Assembly: GCA_017303835.1 (NCBI GenBank)
Contig: JAFLBI010000001.1
Span: 2,666,001 to 2,730,000, forward strand
From: Chitinophagales bacterium
GTDB lineage: Bacteria > Bacteroidota > Bacteroidia > Chitinophagales > Chitinophagaceae
Direction of reading: 5' to 3'
DNA: 64,000 nt
Shown here: positions 35,517 to 43,828 of the stretch, piece after piece
Numbering within the stretch: position 1 is the first letter of the stretch
Layout: the number at the start of each line of letters is the position of its first letter
The notes under the pieces: model-generated
The model's input: only the letters and a program-made list of their open reading frames with translations
Told to the model about the DNA's origin: nothing
The model's database searches: none
Position numbers and translations under genes: made by a program

Positions 35517-35693
35517 ATGAAATTCATCAATTATCTGGAATCAATAACAGGAGTGAGTATTTACGGATTAGGCTCTTTCATGCTTTTCTTCACCTTTTTT
35601 GTCTTCATGGCAATCTGGGTATTTAAAGCAGACAAAAAGTTGATCGCTCACTTGAGTGAAATTCCATTTGATCATTCCGAAGTCAAATCATAA
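35517..35693 (+). CDS. ccoQ: CcoQ-like cbb3 oxidase subunit
   Basis: A 58-aa single-pass membrane protein beginning M-K-F-I-N-Y-L-E-S-I. The hydrophobic stretch (about 13-36) is followed by F-K-A-D-K-K. Its size and position between the CcoNO fusion and CcoP identify it as CcoQ, which stabilises CcoP interaction. Start 10 nt after the ccoN stop. Sequence similarity within CcoQ is low, so the call rests on context. Confidence 0.85.
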   Translation: MKFINYLESITGVSIYGLGSFMLFFTFFVFMAIWVFKADKKLIAHLSEIPFDHSEVKS

Positions 35694-35714
35694 CCCAACC
35701 TTAAAACAACCAAT

Positions 35715-36893
35715 ATGAAATCTTTTCTTCATACAGTGTACAGTTGGTTACAAAAAGCAGTAGTGGTTACTGCGGCCTTGTTAGCCCCTGCAGGTGCATT
35801 TGCGGCTGGCCCGCCAAAGCAATCAGAATTATCCAATCCAGTAGCTATTGTGATGCTGGTAGTGATTTTTGGTTTGCTACTGGCGATCGCATTGCTTGCC
35901 AATGTGGTAATTGGTGCAGCCAAAATGTATCTGCAGCGCTACAAGGATACAAACCCAACTGTAAAAATCCTTTCTGTGATTGCGCTGATGGTATTAAGCA
36001 CCAGCAGTTTTGCACAAGATGCCGCTGCAACTGATGCAACTGCTGAGCAGGTTACCCTGATCGCAGGCTTATCACAAGTTTCTTTTTATTCTTTGCTTGC
36101 AGTTATCCTGTTAGAATTAGCCATTATTCTTGGTTTGTTGTATAACCTCAAACTCTTACTTGCCAAAGAAGCAGCTTTGAATGCAGCTACAGCAGGTGTT
36201 GCCGCTGAGCAAGTTGCAGAAGAGAATATGTGGGTGAAGTGGTGGGACAAGTTCAATAGTTTCCGTCCAATTAAAGAAGAAGCTAAGATAGATCTGGGTC
36301 ACAATTATGATGGCATTCGTGAACTGGATAATCGCCTGCCGCCATGGTGGTTATATGGTTTCTACATCACAATCGTTTTTGCAGGTATTTATTTGTGGCG
36401 TTACCATGTATCACATACAGCACCTTTGAGTGGCGAAGAGTATTCCATCGCTATGGCAAAAGCTGAAGCAGAAAAAGAAGCATACCTGAAAAAGTCGGCC
36501 AATAATGTAGATGAGAATACGGTTGTCTTATTAACTGATGCATCTGCTCTTGCTGCTGGTAAAAATGTGTTTGCAACAAACTGTGCAGCTTGTCACCTTG
36601 CAGATGGTGGGGGTAGTGTTGGCCCTAACCTTACCGATGATTATTGGTTGCATGGTGGTAGTGTGAAGGATATATTCAAAACCGTTAAGTATGGTGTACC
36701 TGAAAAAGGCATGCGCAGCTGGAAGGAAGATCTTTCTCCGGTGCAGATGTCTCAGGTAACAAGTTATATCAAGAGTTTGAGGGGAACCAAGCCTGCCAAT
36801 CCCAAGGAGCCACAGGGAAGTTTGTATCAGGAAGGCGCTCCTGAAGGCGCAGCAGCTGATTCAGCTAAACCTAAGATTGCTTCGCTTCAATAA
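35715..36893 (+). CDS. ccoP: CcoP-like c-type subunit of cbb3 oxidase
   Basis: A 392-aa membrane-bound cytochrome c. It has an N-terminal signal-like/hydrophobic region, further hydrophobic stretches at about 44-67, 87-102 and 118-143, a W-W-L-Y-G-F-Y-I-T-I-V-F anchor at about 215 typical of CcoP, and only one heme motif (N-C-A-A-C-H, about 293-297). Classical CcoP has two CxxCH. The CcoP core probably starts at about residue 185. The C-terminal tail is Pro/Ala/Glu-rich. It is followed by a terminator before ccoG. Confidence 0.9.
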   Translation: MKSFLHTVYSWLQKAVVVTAALLAPAGAFAAGPPKQSELSNPVAIVMLVVIFGLLLAIALLANVVIGAAKMYLQRYKDTNPTVKILSVIALMVLSTSSFAQDAAATDATAEQVTLIAGLSQVSFYSLLAVILLELAIILGLLYNLKLLLAKEAALNAATAGVAAEQVAEENMWVKWWDKFNSFRPIKEEAKIDLGHNYDGIRELDNRLPPWWLYGFYITIVFAGIYLWRYHVSHTAPLSGEEYSIAMAKAEAEKEAYLKKSANNVDENTVVLLTDASALAAGKNVFATNCAACHLADGGGSVGPNLTDDYWLHGGSVKDIFKTVKYGVPEKGMRSWKEDLSPVQMSQVTSYIKSLRGTKPANPKEPQGSLYQEGAPEGAAADSAKPKIASLQ

Positions 36894-36897
36894 GAAT

Positions 36898-36926
36898 AAT
36901 GCCTGTGGACTACCACAGGCATTTTA
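36898..36926 (+). terminator. Hairpin terminator after ccoP
   Basis: An 11-bp perfect stem (AATGCCTGTGG, loop ACTA, CCACAGGCATT) is followed by TT. It lies right after the ccoP stop codon and 20 nt before the ccoG ATG, so it likely reduces expression of the downstream assembly genes relative to the oxidase subunits. Confidence 0.75.
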
Positions 36927-36945
36927 AACTTTAAATACAGTGGTT

Positions 36946-38364
36946 ATGTTTAGTGAGATTGATCACCTGAATGAGATTCAGACAGAGGCTTTCAGAGACA
37001 GAATTGGTACGGTTGATGAGCATGGCAAGCGTAAGTGGATTTATGCACACAAGCCTAAGGGTAAGTTCTATAACATCAGAACGGTATTAAGTATTTTCTA
37101 CTTCGTTGTGTTTTTCGGTTTACCATTTGTGCACATTGATGGCAGACCATTGTTTTTGTTCAACATACCTAATGCACGTTTTATTCTGTTTGGGAAAGTA
37201 TTCTGGCCTCAGGACTTTTTCATCTTCGGTCTCACGATGATCACTTTTGTGCTGTTCATTATTTTATTTACAGCCGCATTCGGAAGATTGTTTTGCGGAT
37301 GGGCCTGTCCGCAGACCAATTTTATGGAAATGATGTTCCGTAAAGTAGAGTACTGGATATTGGGCGATGCGCCAGCACAACGTTTATTGAAAAATGCACC
37401 TTGGACAAGTAAGAAAATAGCAAAAGTTGGTTTAAAGCACCTCGCTTTTTACTTATTGTCTTTCATTATTGCCAATTTCTTTTTGGCATACATCATCGGT
37501 ATCAAGGAACTGGAAAAGATCATTACTGAACCAATAAGTCAGCACGTCGTAGGTTTTTCTGCTATTCTGGTATTCAGCGCTGTTTTTTATGCAGTATATG
37601 CTTTCTTCAGAGAACAGGCTTGTATTGTTGTTTGCCCATACGGAAGACTGCAAAGTGTTTTGTTGGATAAGAATTCCATGATTGTGGCTTACGACTATAA
37701 GCGTGGTGAGCCTCGTGGTCATGCCAGAAAAAATCAGGATGTGCAATTGGGCGATTGTGTGGATTGTCATCAATGCGTACGTGTTTGTCCAACAGGCATT
37801 GATATCCGCAACGGCGTTCAGATGGAGTGTGTAGGTTGTACAGCCTGTATCGATGCTTGTGATACGGTAATGGATAAAGTGGGAAAACCCAGAGGTTTGA
37901 TTCGTTATGCTTCTGAGAACTCTATTGCAAATGGAGAACCACTTCGTTATACAACCCGGATGAAACTGTATACTGCTTTGCTTGCAGTAGTAGTAACTGT
38001 TTTATCTGTACTATTGGCAACCAGAGCCGATATTGATGCTACTGTAATGAGAACACCCGGCATTCTTTTCCAGGAAAGAGGTACAGATAGTATTTCTAAT
38101 TTGTACAATATCAAAATGGTGAATAAAACAACAGATGATATTCAACTCTCTGTTCGTTTAGAAGAAATGCCAGGAAAGATAGAGGTGATTGGTAAACCAA
38201 CTATTCATGTCATAAAAGAAGGACAAGGTTCAGGTTCCTTCTTCGTAATACTGCCGAAAACCAGTATTAAAGAGCGGAAAACAAAAATTCGTTTGGCACT
38301 ATATGAGGGTGATAGGAAGATTGCAACATCAAGTTCCAGCTTTCTTGGCCCGGTAGCCAACTAA
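36946..38364 (+). CDS. ccoG: Cytochrome oxidase accessory protein CcoG
   Basis: A 472-aa iron-sulfur membrane protein. It has transmembrane helices in the first 220 residues with F-C-G-W-A-C-P-Q-T, followed by ferredoxin-like motifs C-V-D-C-H-Q-C-V-R-V-C-P and C-V-G-C-T-A-C-I-D-A-C-D (about 270-310). The C-terminal third is an Ig-like domain. Known role: reduction of copper for cbb3 oxidase assembly. ATG at 36946 chosen; a GTG two codons upstream is possible. Confidence 0.95.
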   Translation: MFSEIDHLNEIQTEAFRDRIGTVDEHGKRKWIYAHKPKGKFYNIRTVLSIFYFVVFFGLPFVHIDGRPLFLFNIPNARFILFGKVFWPQDFFIFGLTMITFVLFIILFTAAFGRLFCGWACPQTNFMEMMFRKVEYWILGDAPAQRLLKNAPWTSKKIAKVGLKHLAFYLLSFIIANFFLAYIIGIKELEKIITEPISQHVVGFSAILVFSAVFYAVYAFFREQACIVVCPYGRLQSVLLDKNSMIVAYDYKRGEPRGHARKNQDVQLGDCVDCHQCVRVCPTGIDIRNGVQMECVGCTACIDACDTVMDKVGKPRGLIRYASENSIANGEPLRYTTRMKLYTALLAVVVTVLSVLLATRADIDATVMRTPGILFQERGTDSISNLYNIKMVNKTTDDIQLSVRLEEMPGKIEVIGKPTIHVIKEGQGSGSFFVILPKTSIKERKTKIRLALYEGDRKIATSSSSFLGPVAN

Positions 38365-38377
38365 ACTTTACAATGCT

Positions 38378-38818
38378 ATGAAGATGAACTGGGGTAATAA
38401 ACTCGTACTCGTATTTATTGGTTTTGCACTGCTCATGGGTACATTGGTATACAAAGCAGTGAATACCAATTTTGAACTGGTTAGTAAAGACTACTACAAA
38501 GAAGAGCTTCGCTATCAGGAAAAAATTGATGGAAAACAGAATGCATCGGCTATCAGTAAGATAAGCATTAATCAAAATGCTGATTATGTACTGATTCAGT
38601 ATCCAAAAGAACTGCAGGGTCAGCCACTAAAGGGCGAAGTTTATTTTTACTGTCCTACTAACAGTAAACTGGATTATCGTACCGCTGTGCAAACAGATGC
38701 AAATGGGGTGCAGCAGATTAGTAAAAAGGATGTTGCCAATACCCGTTTCGTGGTAAAAATCAACTGGGCATCTGGTGATAAAGCATATTACATGGAAGAA
38801 AATCTTGCTGTTGAATAA
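38378..38818 (+). CDS. ccoH: FixH/CcoH family protein
   Basis: A 146-aa membrane-anchored protein (one N-terminal transmembrane segment, about 8-24) with the FixH pattern V-x-x-N-F-E-L-V-S-K-D-Y-Y-K-E-E-L-R-Y-Q-E-K-I-D. It is needed for cbb3 assembly. It starts 13 nt after ccoG, and its stop codon overlaps the start of the next gene by 1 nt. Confidence 0.9.
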   Translation: MKMNWGNKLVLVFIGFALLMGTLVYKAVNTNFELVSKDYYKEELRYQEKIDGKQNASAISKISINQNADYVLIQYPKELQGQPLKGEVYFYCPTNSKLDYRTAVQTDANGVQQISKKDVANTRFVVKINWASGDKAYYMEENLAVE

Positions 38819-39528
38819 TGTTACTCTGGCAAACCATATTATCTGGTCTCGCACTTGGTGCACTTAGCAGTTTTCATTGTGTTGGTATGTGTGGTCCGAT
38901 TGCTTTTGCATTACCCGTACATTTTTTACCCAAGCAACAAAAGCTGATTGGTATTCTGTTGTACAATATTGGGCGGGTATTTACTTACGCCCTGATGGGA
39001 TTGCTTTTTGGCATTGCCGGCAGATCTGTGTATCTCGGGGGTTTTCAACAATGGTTCTCCATTGTTTTAGGGATCATGGTCTTGATGATCCTGATTCAGA
39101 CTTCAGTTGGTAAAAACTATCTGCATATCCGCAGCTTTGATAAGTTGCAACAGGCTGTTCAGGATTTTATTGCTGCACGTTTACAGCAACAAAGTATACC
39201 GGGGCTGTTTGTATTGGGTATGGCCAACGGTTTATTGCCTTGTGGTATGGTGTATTTGGCTATCACAGGTGCATTGGCAGCAGGAAGTGTTGAAGGTGGT
39301 GTTGGATTTATGGCAGCGTATGGTTTAGGCACCTTGCCTGCAATGTTTCTACTGTCATATTTCGGCATGATGGTTGGTATCAGCACAAGAAACATGATTA
39401 AAAAAGCCATGCCTTTTGTAGTGGCTTTCATGGCTGTCATGTTGATTTTACGAGGTATGAATCTGGGTATTCCATATATCAGCCCACTGATACAGAATAC
39501 AGGCGCTACAGCAGTTTCCTGCCATTAA
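38818..39528 (+). CDS. TauE/SafE-like (DsbD-type) membrane protein
   Basis: A 236-aa polytopic protein with six hydrophobic segments. M-C-G-P-I-A-F-A-L-P and N-G-L-L-P-C-G-M-V-Y are the paired Cys/Pro motifs typical of the DsbD_2/COG2836 family found at the end of cbb3 clusters in Bacteroidota, where it is thought to carry copper or electrons (inference). It overlaps ccoH by 1 nt (TAATG) and is the last gene of the cluster. Confidence 0.85.
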   Translation: MLLWQTILSGLALGALSSFHCVGMCGPIAFALPVHFLPKQQKLIGILLYNIGRVFTYALMGLLFGIAGRSVYLGGFQQWFSIVLGIMVLMILIQTSVGKNYLHIRSFDKLQQAVQDFIAARLQQQSIPGLFVLGMANGLLPCGMVYLAITGALAAGSVEGGVGFMAAYGLGTLPAMFLLSYFGMMVGISTRNMIKKAMPFVVAFMAVMLILRGMNLGIPYISPLIQNTGATAVSCH

Positions 39529-39533
39529 CGGGT

Positions 39534-39555
39534 GTTTAACAGAAATGTGTTAAAC
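39534..39555 (+). promoter_or_regulatory. Palindromic enhancer-like site upstream of a sigma-54 promoter
   Basis: GTTTAACA-GAAATG-TGTTAAAC is a perfect 8-bp-arm inverted repeat located about 110 bp upstream of the sigma-54-like promoter, the usual place for a bacterial enhancer-binding protein site. It has no T-run, which argues against a terminator. Confidence 0.5.
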
Positions 39556-39656
39556 CGGTGACAGAGAAGTTTGTCTTAAATAGGAAGTTTGCATTAGGCA
39601 ACGGGAATAATACGAACAGTATCTATTAAGAGGGTTTTAACAAAGCAGTGAAGAGT

Positions 39657-39673
39657 TTGGCACCCGGTTTGCA
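39657..39673 (+). promoter_or_regulatory. Sigma-54 (RpoN) promoter
   Basis: TTGGCAC-CCGGT-TTGCA: the -24 box TGGCAC and -12 box TTGCA have the invariant GG and GC dinucleotides 12 nt apart, as the sigma-54 consensus demands. The predicted transcription start is near 39684. No coding start follows on this strand before the terminator. Confidence 0.75.
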
Positions 39674-39683
39674 CTACATACTT

Positions 39684-39765
39684 TAGAAAACAACAATCAA
39701 GTTATTTTTCTCATAAGCAGTTAGTTTTGGTTGCGGCCCCTGTTTCTACAGGGGCTTTCTTTTTT
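39684..39765 (+). ncRNA. Predicted sigma-54-dependent small RNA
   Basis: A predicted RNA of about 82 nt from the sigma-54 start to the terminator T-run at 39756-39765. It contains no ATG or plausible ORF, and a single-stranded A/U-rich 5' part precedes the stem. Its last 20 nt are complementary to the end of the convergent VanZ gene. Ends are inferred from promoter and terminator sequence only. Confidence 0.5.
39736..39765 (+). terminator. Rho-independent terminator (sRNA or cco cluster)
   Basis: GCCCCTGT (39736-39743), loop TTCT, ACAGGGGC (39748-39755), then TTTCTTTTTT. A perfect 8-bp GC-rich stem with a T-run. The convergent VanZ stop codon lies inside it. Confidence 0.9.
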
Positions 39766-40150
39766 GAAATCTGTACCAGTATTTTTTACTGATCAGCCAT
39801 CCCAATAGAGCTCCAGCACTATCTGCAAGCATATCGGCTGCTTCAAATGATCTATTGGGCACCCAATGCTCCTGAACAAATTCCATGGCAATGCCGTAAC
39901 AAATGGCCATAACAACCATACTCATATTCCAGCTACTTCTCTTACTAAGCGCATAGCCGGCATACGCGGCAGGAAGCGTCCATAAAAGAATAAGTCCTGT
40001 AAACAAAACAATATGTACCCACTTATCAATTTGTAACATTTCAAACCATGGATGTTTGGGCATGGTAGAACCCGGAATAAGTAATAAAATGGTCAGCGTA
40101 ATAAACCAGATAAGCGCAGGAATATAGAATCGATAAGGTACTTGCGGCAT
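39746..40150 (-). CDS. VanZ family membrane protein
   Basis: A 134-aa membrane protein with the VanZ pattern: P-x-x-x-x-F-E-M-L-Q-I-D-K-W-V-H-I-V-L-F, then E-F-V-Q-E-H-W-V-P-N-R-S-F-E-A-A-D-M-L-A-D-S-A-G-A-L-L-G. Function in Bacteroidota is unknown (VanZ confers teicoplanin resistance in enterococci). ATG at 40150 chosen; the longer frame upstream runs through a hairpin. The last codons overlap the terminator on the opposite strand. Confidence 0.85.
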   Translation of the reverse strand: MPQVPYRFYIPALIWFITLTILLLIPGSTMPKHPWFEMLQIDKWVHIVLFTGLILLWTLPAAYAGYALSKRSSWNMSMVVMAICYGIAMEFVQEHWVPNRSFEAADMLADSAGALLGWLISKKYWYRFQKRKPL

Positions 40151-40163
40151 TATACAAAAATAA

Positions 40164-40186
40164 GGGAGCCGGCATTGCCAGCTCCC
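40164..40186 (-). terminator. Hairpin terminator upstream of VanZ
   Basis: On the minus strand GGGAGCTGGC, loop AAT, GCCGGCTCCC (one mismatch) is followed by TTATTTTTG, 13 nt before the VanZ ATG. That same T-rich stretch fits a -7 element (TATTTTTG, 40162-40155), so terminator and promoter may overlap. Confidence 0.65.
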
Positions 40187-40252
40187 TCCATCTGTATACA
40201 ATCTGCCGAAGGCAGCGTACACAGGATATACGATTTATTCCTGTATTCAGAT

Positions 40253-41029
40253 TCAGACCTTACCTGCTACCAGCATTTGTGTTAAAGTAGGTACAGGACT
40301 ACCACCTGCTTTTTCCAATGTAATGGCAAACATTTCTGCTTTTGGTATATTCTTCATTCTGCAAAGCCCTGCACAGTTATCCATAACACCGGCATCAACA
40401 GGCTTGCCATCTACAATTGCCCAGAGTTGATAAGAGAAACCAGCTGGAGCAGCAGGCATATTGTTGCTAAACACATACACATCCTTACTTCTGCTATCCC
40501 AATACACAGTTGTCAGCATTTGTTCCTTGCCTTTTACGCCAGGCATCATTACTTTCTTCATTGCAGGGTCATTCATCATCTGCAGGCTATTCAACATATC
40601 CTGCATTTTTGTTTGGTATACTTTATTGTCTGCAATGATGGAGTTCTTCTCGACCAATAATGCCTGATATTTTCCTTTTGTTTCGTTTACTTCATTGTAT
40701 AAGTAGAGATTCAAGCTTGCACTGCCGATTAGCAGGATAATGGATGCAGCTGCTGCATAACGCAGCCACGATTGTAAAGGCTTAACCACAGCCGGCTTAC
40801 GAAACTCAGGTGCCAATTCCTGCATTAATGCTGCTTTCAGGGCGGGAGAAGGTGGCGGTGCACTGTTTTCCAGTTGTTGCTTTAATTCGGCTTCAAATTG
40901 TACAATCGCCGCTGCAACTTCGGGATACTGATCGCGCATGCGCAGCAATTCTGCTACCTCATCCGCATCAGCCAGGCCAAGCACGTAGCTTTCAATGATG
41001 CCGCTTTGTATGTATGCCTGTATATCCAT
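40253..41029 (-). CDS. Anti-sigma factor, RskA-like
   Basis: A 258-aa protein. The N-terminal cytoplasmic part (I-I-E-S-Y-V-L-G-L-A-D-A-D-E-V-A-E-L) is the start of zinc-free RskA-type anti-sigma domains, followed by one transmembrane segment (about 88-108), a coiled-coil-like stretch, and the periplasmic RskA domain (W-D-S-R-S-K-D-V-Y-V, Y-Q-L-W-A-I-V-D-G-K-P-V-D-A-G, F-A-I-T-L-E-K-A-G-G-S). It overlaps the sigma gene by 1 nt and would hold that factor at the membrane. Confidence 0.92.
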   Translation of the reverse strand: MDIQAYIQSGIIESYVLGLADADEVAELLRMRDQYPEVAAAIVQFEAELKQQLENSAPPPSPALKAALMQELAPEFRKPAVVKPLQSWLRYAAAASIILLIGSASLNLYLYNEVNETKGKYQALLVEKNSIIADNKVYQTKMQDMLNSLQMMNDPAMKKVMMPGVKGKEQMLTTVYWDSRSKDVYVFSNNMPAAPAGFSYQLWAIVDGKPVDAGVMDNCAGLCRMKNIPKAEMFAITLEKAGGSPVPTLTQMLVAGKV

Positions 41030-41571
41030 TATGCTTTGATAGATGATCTCAATTGGGTTAATGCTGCGCGAAGACGTGTTTTCACGGTGCCCAGCGGAAT
41101 ATTTAACAGCTGTGCTATTTCATCCTGAGTATAGCCCTGAAAGTAAGCGAGCTCCACCAAAATGCGTTGCTCTTCTTTCAGTTGATACACCAGTTTGCGC
41201 AGGCCGATATGATCCGTTGCTACCTGGCTGGAACCTGCAGATTCCGCATTGCGGTCTGTTAACTCGCCACTCTGCTGTTGTTTTCGATAGCCTTTACTAC
41301 GCACCAGGTCAATGGCGGCATTGCGGGCTATGTTCAGCATCCAGGTGAACAATCTGCCTTTCTGTGCATCGTAGCTTTCTATCTGCTTCCAGATCTTGAC
41401 AAATACTTCCTGCAGTACGTCCTGCACGAGGTCATGATCGGGCACAATATTGAGAATCACTGCATTGAGTGCCTGTGCGTAATTATCGTACAGGTAGCTG
41501 AATGCGGACTCACTGCGTTGTTTCAGCAGATAGACCAGCTCTGTTTCGCTGTATTGTTGTACTGCTTCCAA
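41029..41571 (-). CDS. ECF RNA polymerase sigma factor
   Basis: A 180-aa sigma-70 family factor. Region 2 (F-S-Y-L-Y-D-N-Y, L-V-Q-D-V-L-Q-E-V-F-V-K-I-W, L-F-T-W-M-L-N-I-A-R-N-A-A-I-D) and region 4 (E-L-A-Y-F-Q-G-Y-T-Q-D-E-I-A, L-G-T-V-K-T-R-L-R-A-A-L) are intact. Its order with the RskA-like gene is that of SigK-type modules. Confidence 0.93.
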   Translation of the reverse strand: MEAVQQYSETELVYLLKQRSESAFSYLYDNYAQALNAVILNIVPDHDLVQDVLQEVFVKIWKQIESYDAQKGRLFTWMLNIARNAAIDLVRSKGYRKQQQSGELTDRNAESAGSSQVATDHIGLRKLVYQLKEEQRILVELAYFQGYTQDEIAQLLNIPLGTVKTRLRAALTQLRSSIKA

Positions 41572-41646
41572 TCGGTTGGGGTTGTATATTCAGATGTTAC
41601 ACTGATATACGCAAAAGCATAAGGTCCGGTTTTATCACCGGAAAAA

Positions 41647-42024
41647 TTAACCAACCAGGGCCTGATAAGCGGCGCTGTCCATAAGGGCGGCTACTTCTGC
41701 AGGGTCATTTACAGTCATTTTAATCATCCAGCCATCGCCATATGGATCGTTGTTTACCAACTCTGGCTGCTTTTCCAAAAGACTGTTTACCTCAGCAATC
41801 GTACCACTAACGGGGAGGAAAAGATCACTAACTGTTTTCACCGCTTCTACTGTGCCAAACACTTCATGCGCATTCATGGCTTTACCAACGCTGGAAATGT
41901 CTACATACACGATATCGCCCAGCTCGTGCTGTGCAAAATCAGTGATACCAATGGTAGCAACATTGCCATCCAGCTTAATCCACTCGTGGTCTTTGGTGTA
42001 GCGTACGTCAGAAGGAAAGTTCAT
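41647..42024 (-). CDS. gcvH: Glycine cleavage system H protein
   Basis: A 125-aa lipoyl carrier of the glycine cleavage system. Start chosen at MNFPSDVRYTKDHEWI. The lipoylated Lys is visible in G-T-V-E-A-V-K-T-V-S-D, and the C-terminal G-W-M-I-K-M-T follows. The T protein is encoded at 57271. Confidence 0.96.
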   Translation of the reverse strand: MNFPSDVRYTKDHEWIKLDGNVATIGITDFAQHELGDIVYVDISSVGKAMNAHEVFGTVEAVKTVSDLFLPVSGTIAEVNSLLEKQPELVNNDPYGDGWMIKMTVNDPAEVAALMDSAAYQALVG

Positions 42025-42091
42025 GATCTTGTTTTTTGGTCCTGCAAATATTGAATAAAAATCGCGTATCTGAATGTAAAATCCGGCTTCT

Positions 42092-42436
42092 TTAAAAACC
42101 CTGCTGCTGAAAGTAAAGCAGCACATGGTCTTTAATGAAATTCTCCTGCTCAGGCATTGGCATATCCGGCAGGGCTTTTACTTGGTGGAAATGTGGCCAG
42201 CCTTCTTCGTCCTTGCCTTCCAATTGGTAATACCCACTTGCAGATAAAACTGTACATACCGCTACATGCATTAGGTCCTGTTTCTGCTCTTTGGAGATTT
42301 TCTCCTGAATAAAACCGGTTTCCTGCATCCCAATCAAGAATAATACGGCTTCCAGATCGGGCTTTTTACCAAACCGCTCCATCATCTTGGCTTCCAGCGC
42401 CCACCATCTTTGCTGTAAATCATCTGATACAAACAT
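42092..42436 (-). CDS. Conserved hypothetical protein (114 aa)
   Basis: A small cytosolic protein (start MFVSDDLQQRWWALEAKMMERFGK), rich in Trp/Gln/Met and helical. I recognise no domain. It is divergent from serS with about 58 bp between starts. It may be Bacteroidota-restricted; function unknown. Confidence 0.65.
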   Translation of the reverse strand: MFVSDDLQQRWWALEAKMMERFGKKPDLEAVLFLIGMQETGFIQEKISKEQKQDLMHVAVCTVLSASGYYQLEGKDEEGWPHFHQVKALPDMPMPEQENFIKDHVLLYFQQQGF

Positions 42437-42471
42437 GCGGGCAAAGGTAAAGGGTTGTGCTGCACGTGGGT

Positions 42472-42479
42472 TATCTTTG
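42472..42479 (+). promoter_or_regulatory. -7 element of serS
   Basis: TATCTTTG fully matches TAnnTTTG, 15 nt before the serS ATG, giving a leader shorter than about 10 nt. Confidence 0.55.
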
Positions 42480-42494
42480 CGCAAAATTGTCGAT

Positions 42495-43766
42495 ATGTTA
42501 CAGGTAGCGGTGCTGCGGAATGATCCGGAAGGCGTTAAAAAAAGACTGGCTAAGAAGCATGTACAAAACCTCGGGTTGGTAGATACTATTATTGAGGTGG
42601 ATGATCAGCGAAAGAAAATCCAGGCAGAATTTGATGCAATTCAAGCCAAAGTGAATAGTTCTTCCAAAGATATTGGTATGCTGATGGGCAAGGGTGAAAA
42701 GGATGCTGCAGAGGCGCTCAAGGCACAAGTGGCCGCATGGAAAGCTGAGTTGGAGCCATTGAAAGCAAAGATGGCTGAAACCGAAGAACAACTGCAGCAA
42801 ACCTTGGTACAATTGCCTAATCTACCAGCAGACATCGTTCCGGAAGGCCGTGCTGCGGAAGACAACCTAACGGTAAAAACAGGAGGTCCTCAGCCACAAT
42901 TACCTATCAACGCCAAACCACACTGGGATATTGCCAAACAGTTTAACCTGATTGATTTTGAATTAGGCAATAAAGTAACGGGTAGCGGCTTCCCTTTTTA
43001 TATTGGTAAGGGCGCTCGCTTACAAAGAGCATTGATTCAATATTTTCTTGATTTCAATACCCAGGCTGGTTATTTGGAATATTTACCTCCGTTTATGGTA
43101 AATGAAGCTAGTGGTTATGGTACAGGACAGCTGCCTGATAAGGAAGGTCAGATGTACCATATGCCGGTAGATAATTTCTACATGATCCCAACCGCCGAAG
43201 TACCGGTAACCAATGTGTACCGTGATGTGATTTTGAAAGAAGCAGATCTTCCTGTGAAGATGACAGCTTACTCACCTTGTTTCAGAAGAGAGGCGGGTAG
43301 TTATGGAAAGGATGTGCGTGGCTTAAATCGCTTACACCAGTTTGAAAAAGTAGAGATCATTCAAATGGTGCAACCTGAAAATAGTTATGCAGCTTTAGAT
43401 GAAATGGTGGCACATGTGGAAGCCCTTGTTACAAGTTTGGAATTGCCATACCGCATTCTGCGCTTGTGTGGTGGTGATATGAGTTTTGCTTCTGCACTTA
43501 CCTATGATTTTGAAGTGTATAGCGCTGCGCAGGAGCGTTGGCTGGAAGTGAGCAGCGTAAGTAATTTCGAAAGTTTCCAGGCAAATAGAATGAAATGCCG
43601 CTTTAAGGGAGGCGATGGTAAAACACAATTGGTGCATAGTCTGAACGGTAGTTCATTAGCCCTGCCTAGAATCTATGCCGCTTTGTTAGAGAACCATCAA
43701 ACAGAAAACGGTATTCGCATACCGAAAGTTTTGCAGCCTTATTTTGGTGCAGCAACAATTGAATAA
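42495..43766 (+). CDS. serS: Seryl-tRNA synthetase
   Basis: A 423-aa class II synthetase. The N-terminal coiled-coil arm (about 30-105, rich in Lys/Glu/Ala) binds tRNA-Ser. The core has the class II motif 2 region (F-R-R-E-A-G-S-Y-G-K-D-V-R-G-L-N-R-L-H-Q-F) and motif 3 (N-G-S-S-L-A-L-P-R). Start chosen at M-L-Q-V-A-V-L-R-N-D-P-E-G-V, as in other SerRS. Confidence 0.97.
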   Translation: MLQVAVLRNDPEGVKKRLAKKHVQNLGLVDTIIEVDDQRKKIQAEFDAIQAKVNSSSKDIGMLMGKGEKDAAEALKAQVAAWKAELEPLKAKMAETEEQLQQTLVQLPNLPADIVPEGRAAEDNLTVKTGGPQPQLPINAKPHWDIAKQFNLIDFELGNKVTGSGFPFYIGKGARLQRALIQYFLDFNTQAGYLEYLPPFMVNEASGYGTGQLPDKEGQMYHMPVDNFYMIPTAEVPVTNVYRDVILKEADLPVKMTAYSPCFRREAGSYGKDVRGLNRLHQFEKVEIIQMVQPENSYAALDEMVAHVEALVTSLELPYRILRLCGGDMSFASALTYDFEVYSAAQERWLEVSSVSNFESFQANRMKCRFKGGDGKTQLVHSLNGSSLALPRIYAALLENHQTENGIRIPKVLQPYFGAATIE

Positions 43767-43784
43767 ACGAGTTTGAATAAAAAG

Positions 43785-43810
43785 AAAGTCCCGCCATTGA
43801 GCGGGACTTT
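43785..43810. terminator. Bidirectional terminator, serS / L,D-transpeptidase
   Basis: AAAGTCCCGC, loop CATTGA, GCGGGACTTT: a 10-bp perfect stem between convergent genes, with A-rich and T-rich flanks on the proper sides. Confidence 0.85.
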
Positions 43811-43828
43811 TCATCTATCTTGGTTCTT

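Noticed and set aside
39560-39575. Second dyad GACA-N8-TGTC just after the sigma-54 enhancer-like palindrome.
   Set aside because: Four-base arms are expected by chance; not enough to call a second binding site.
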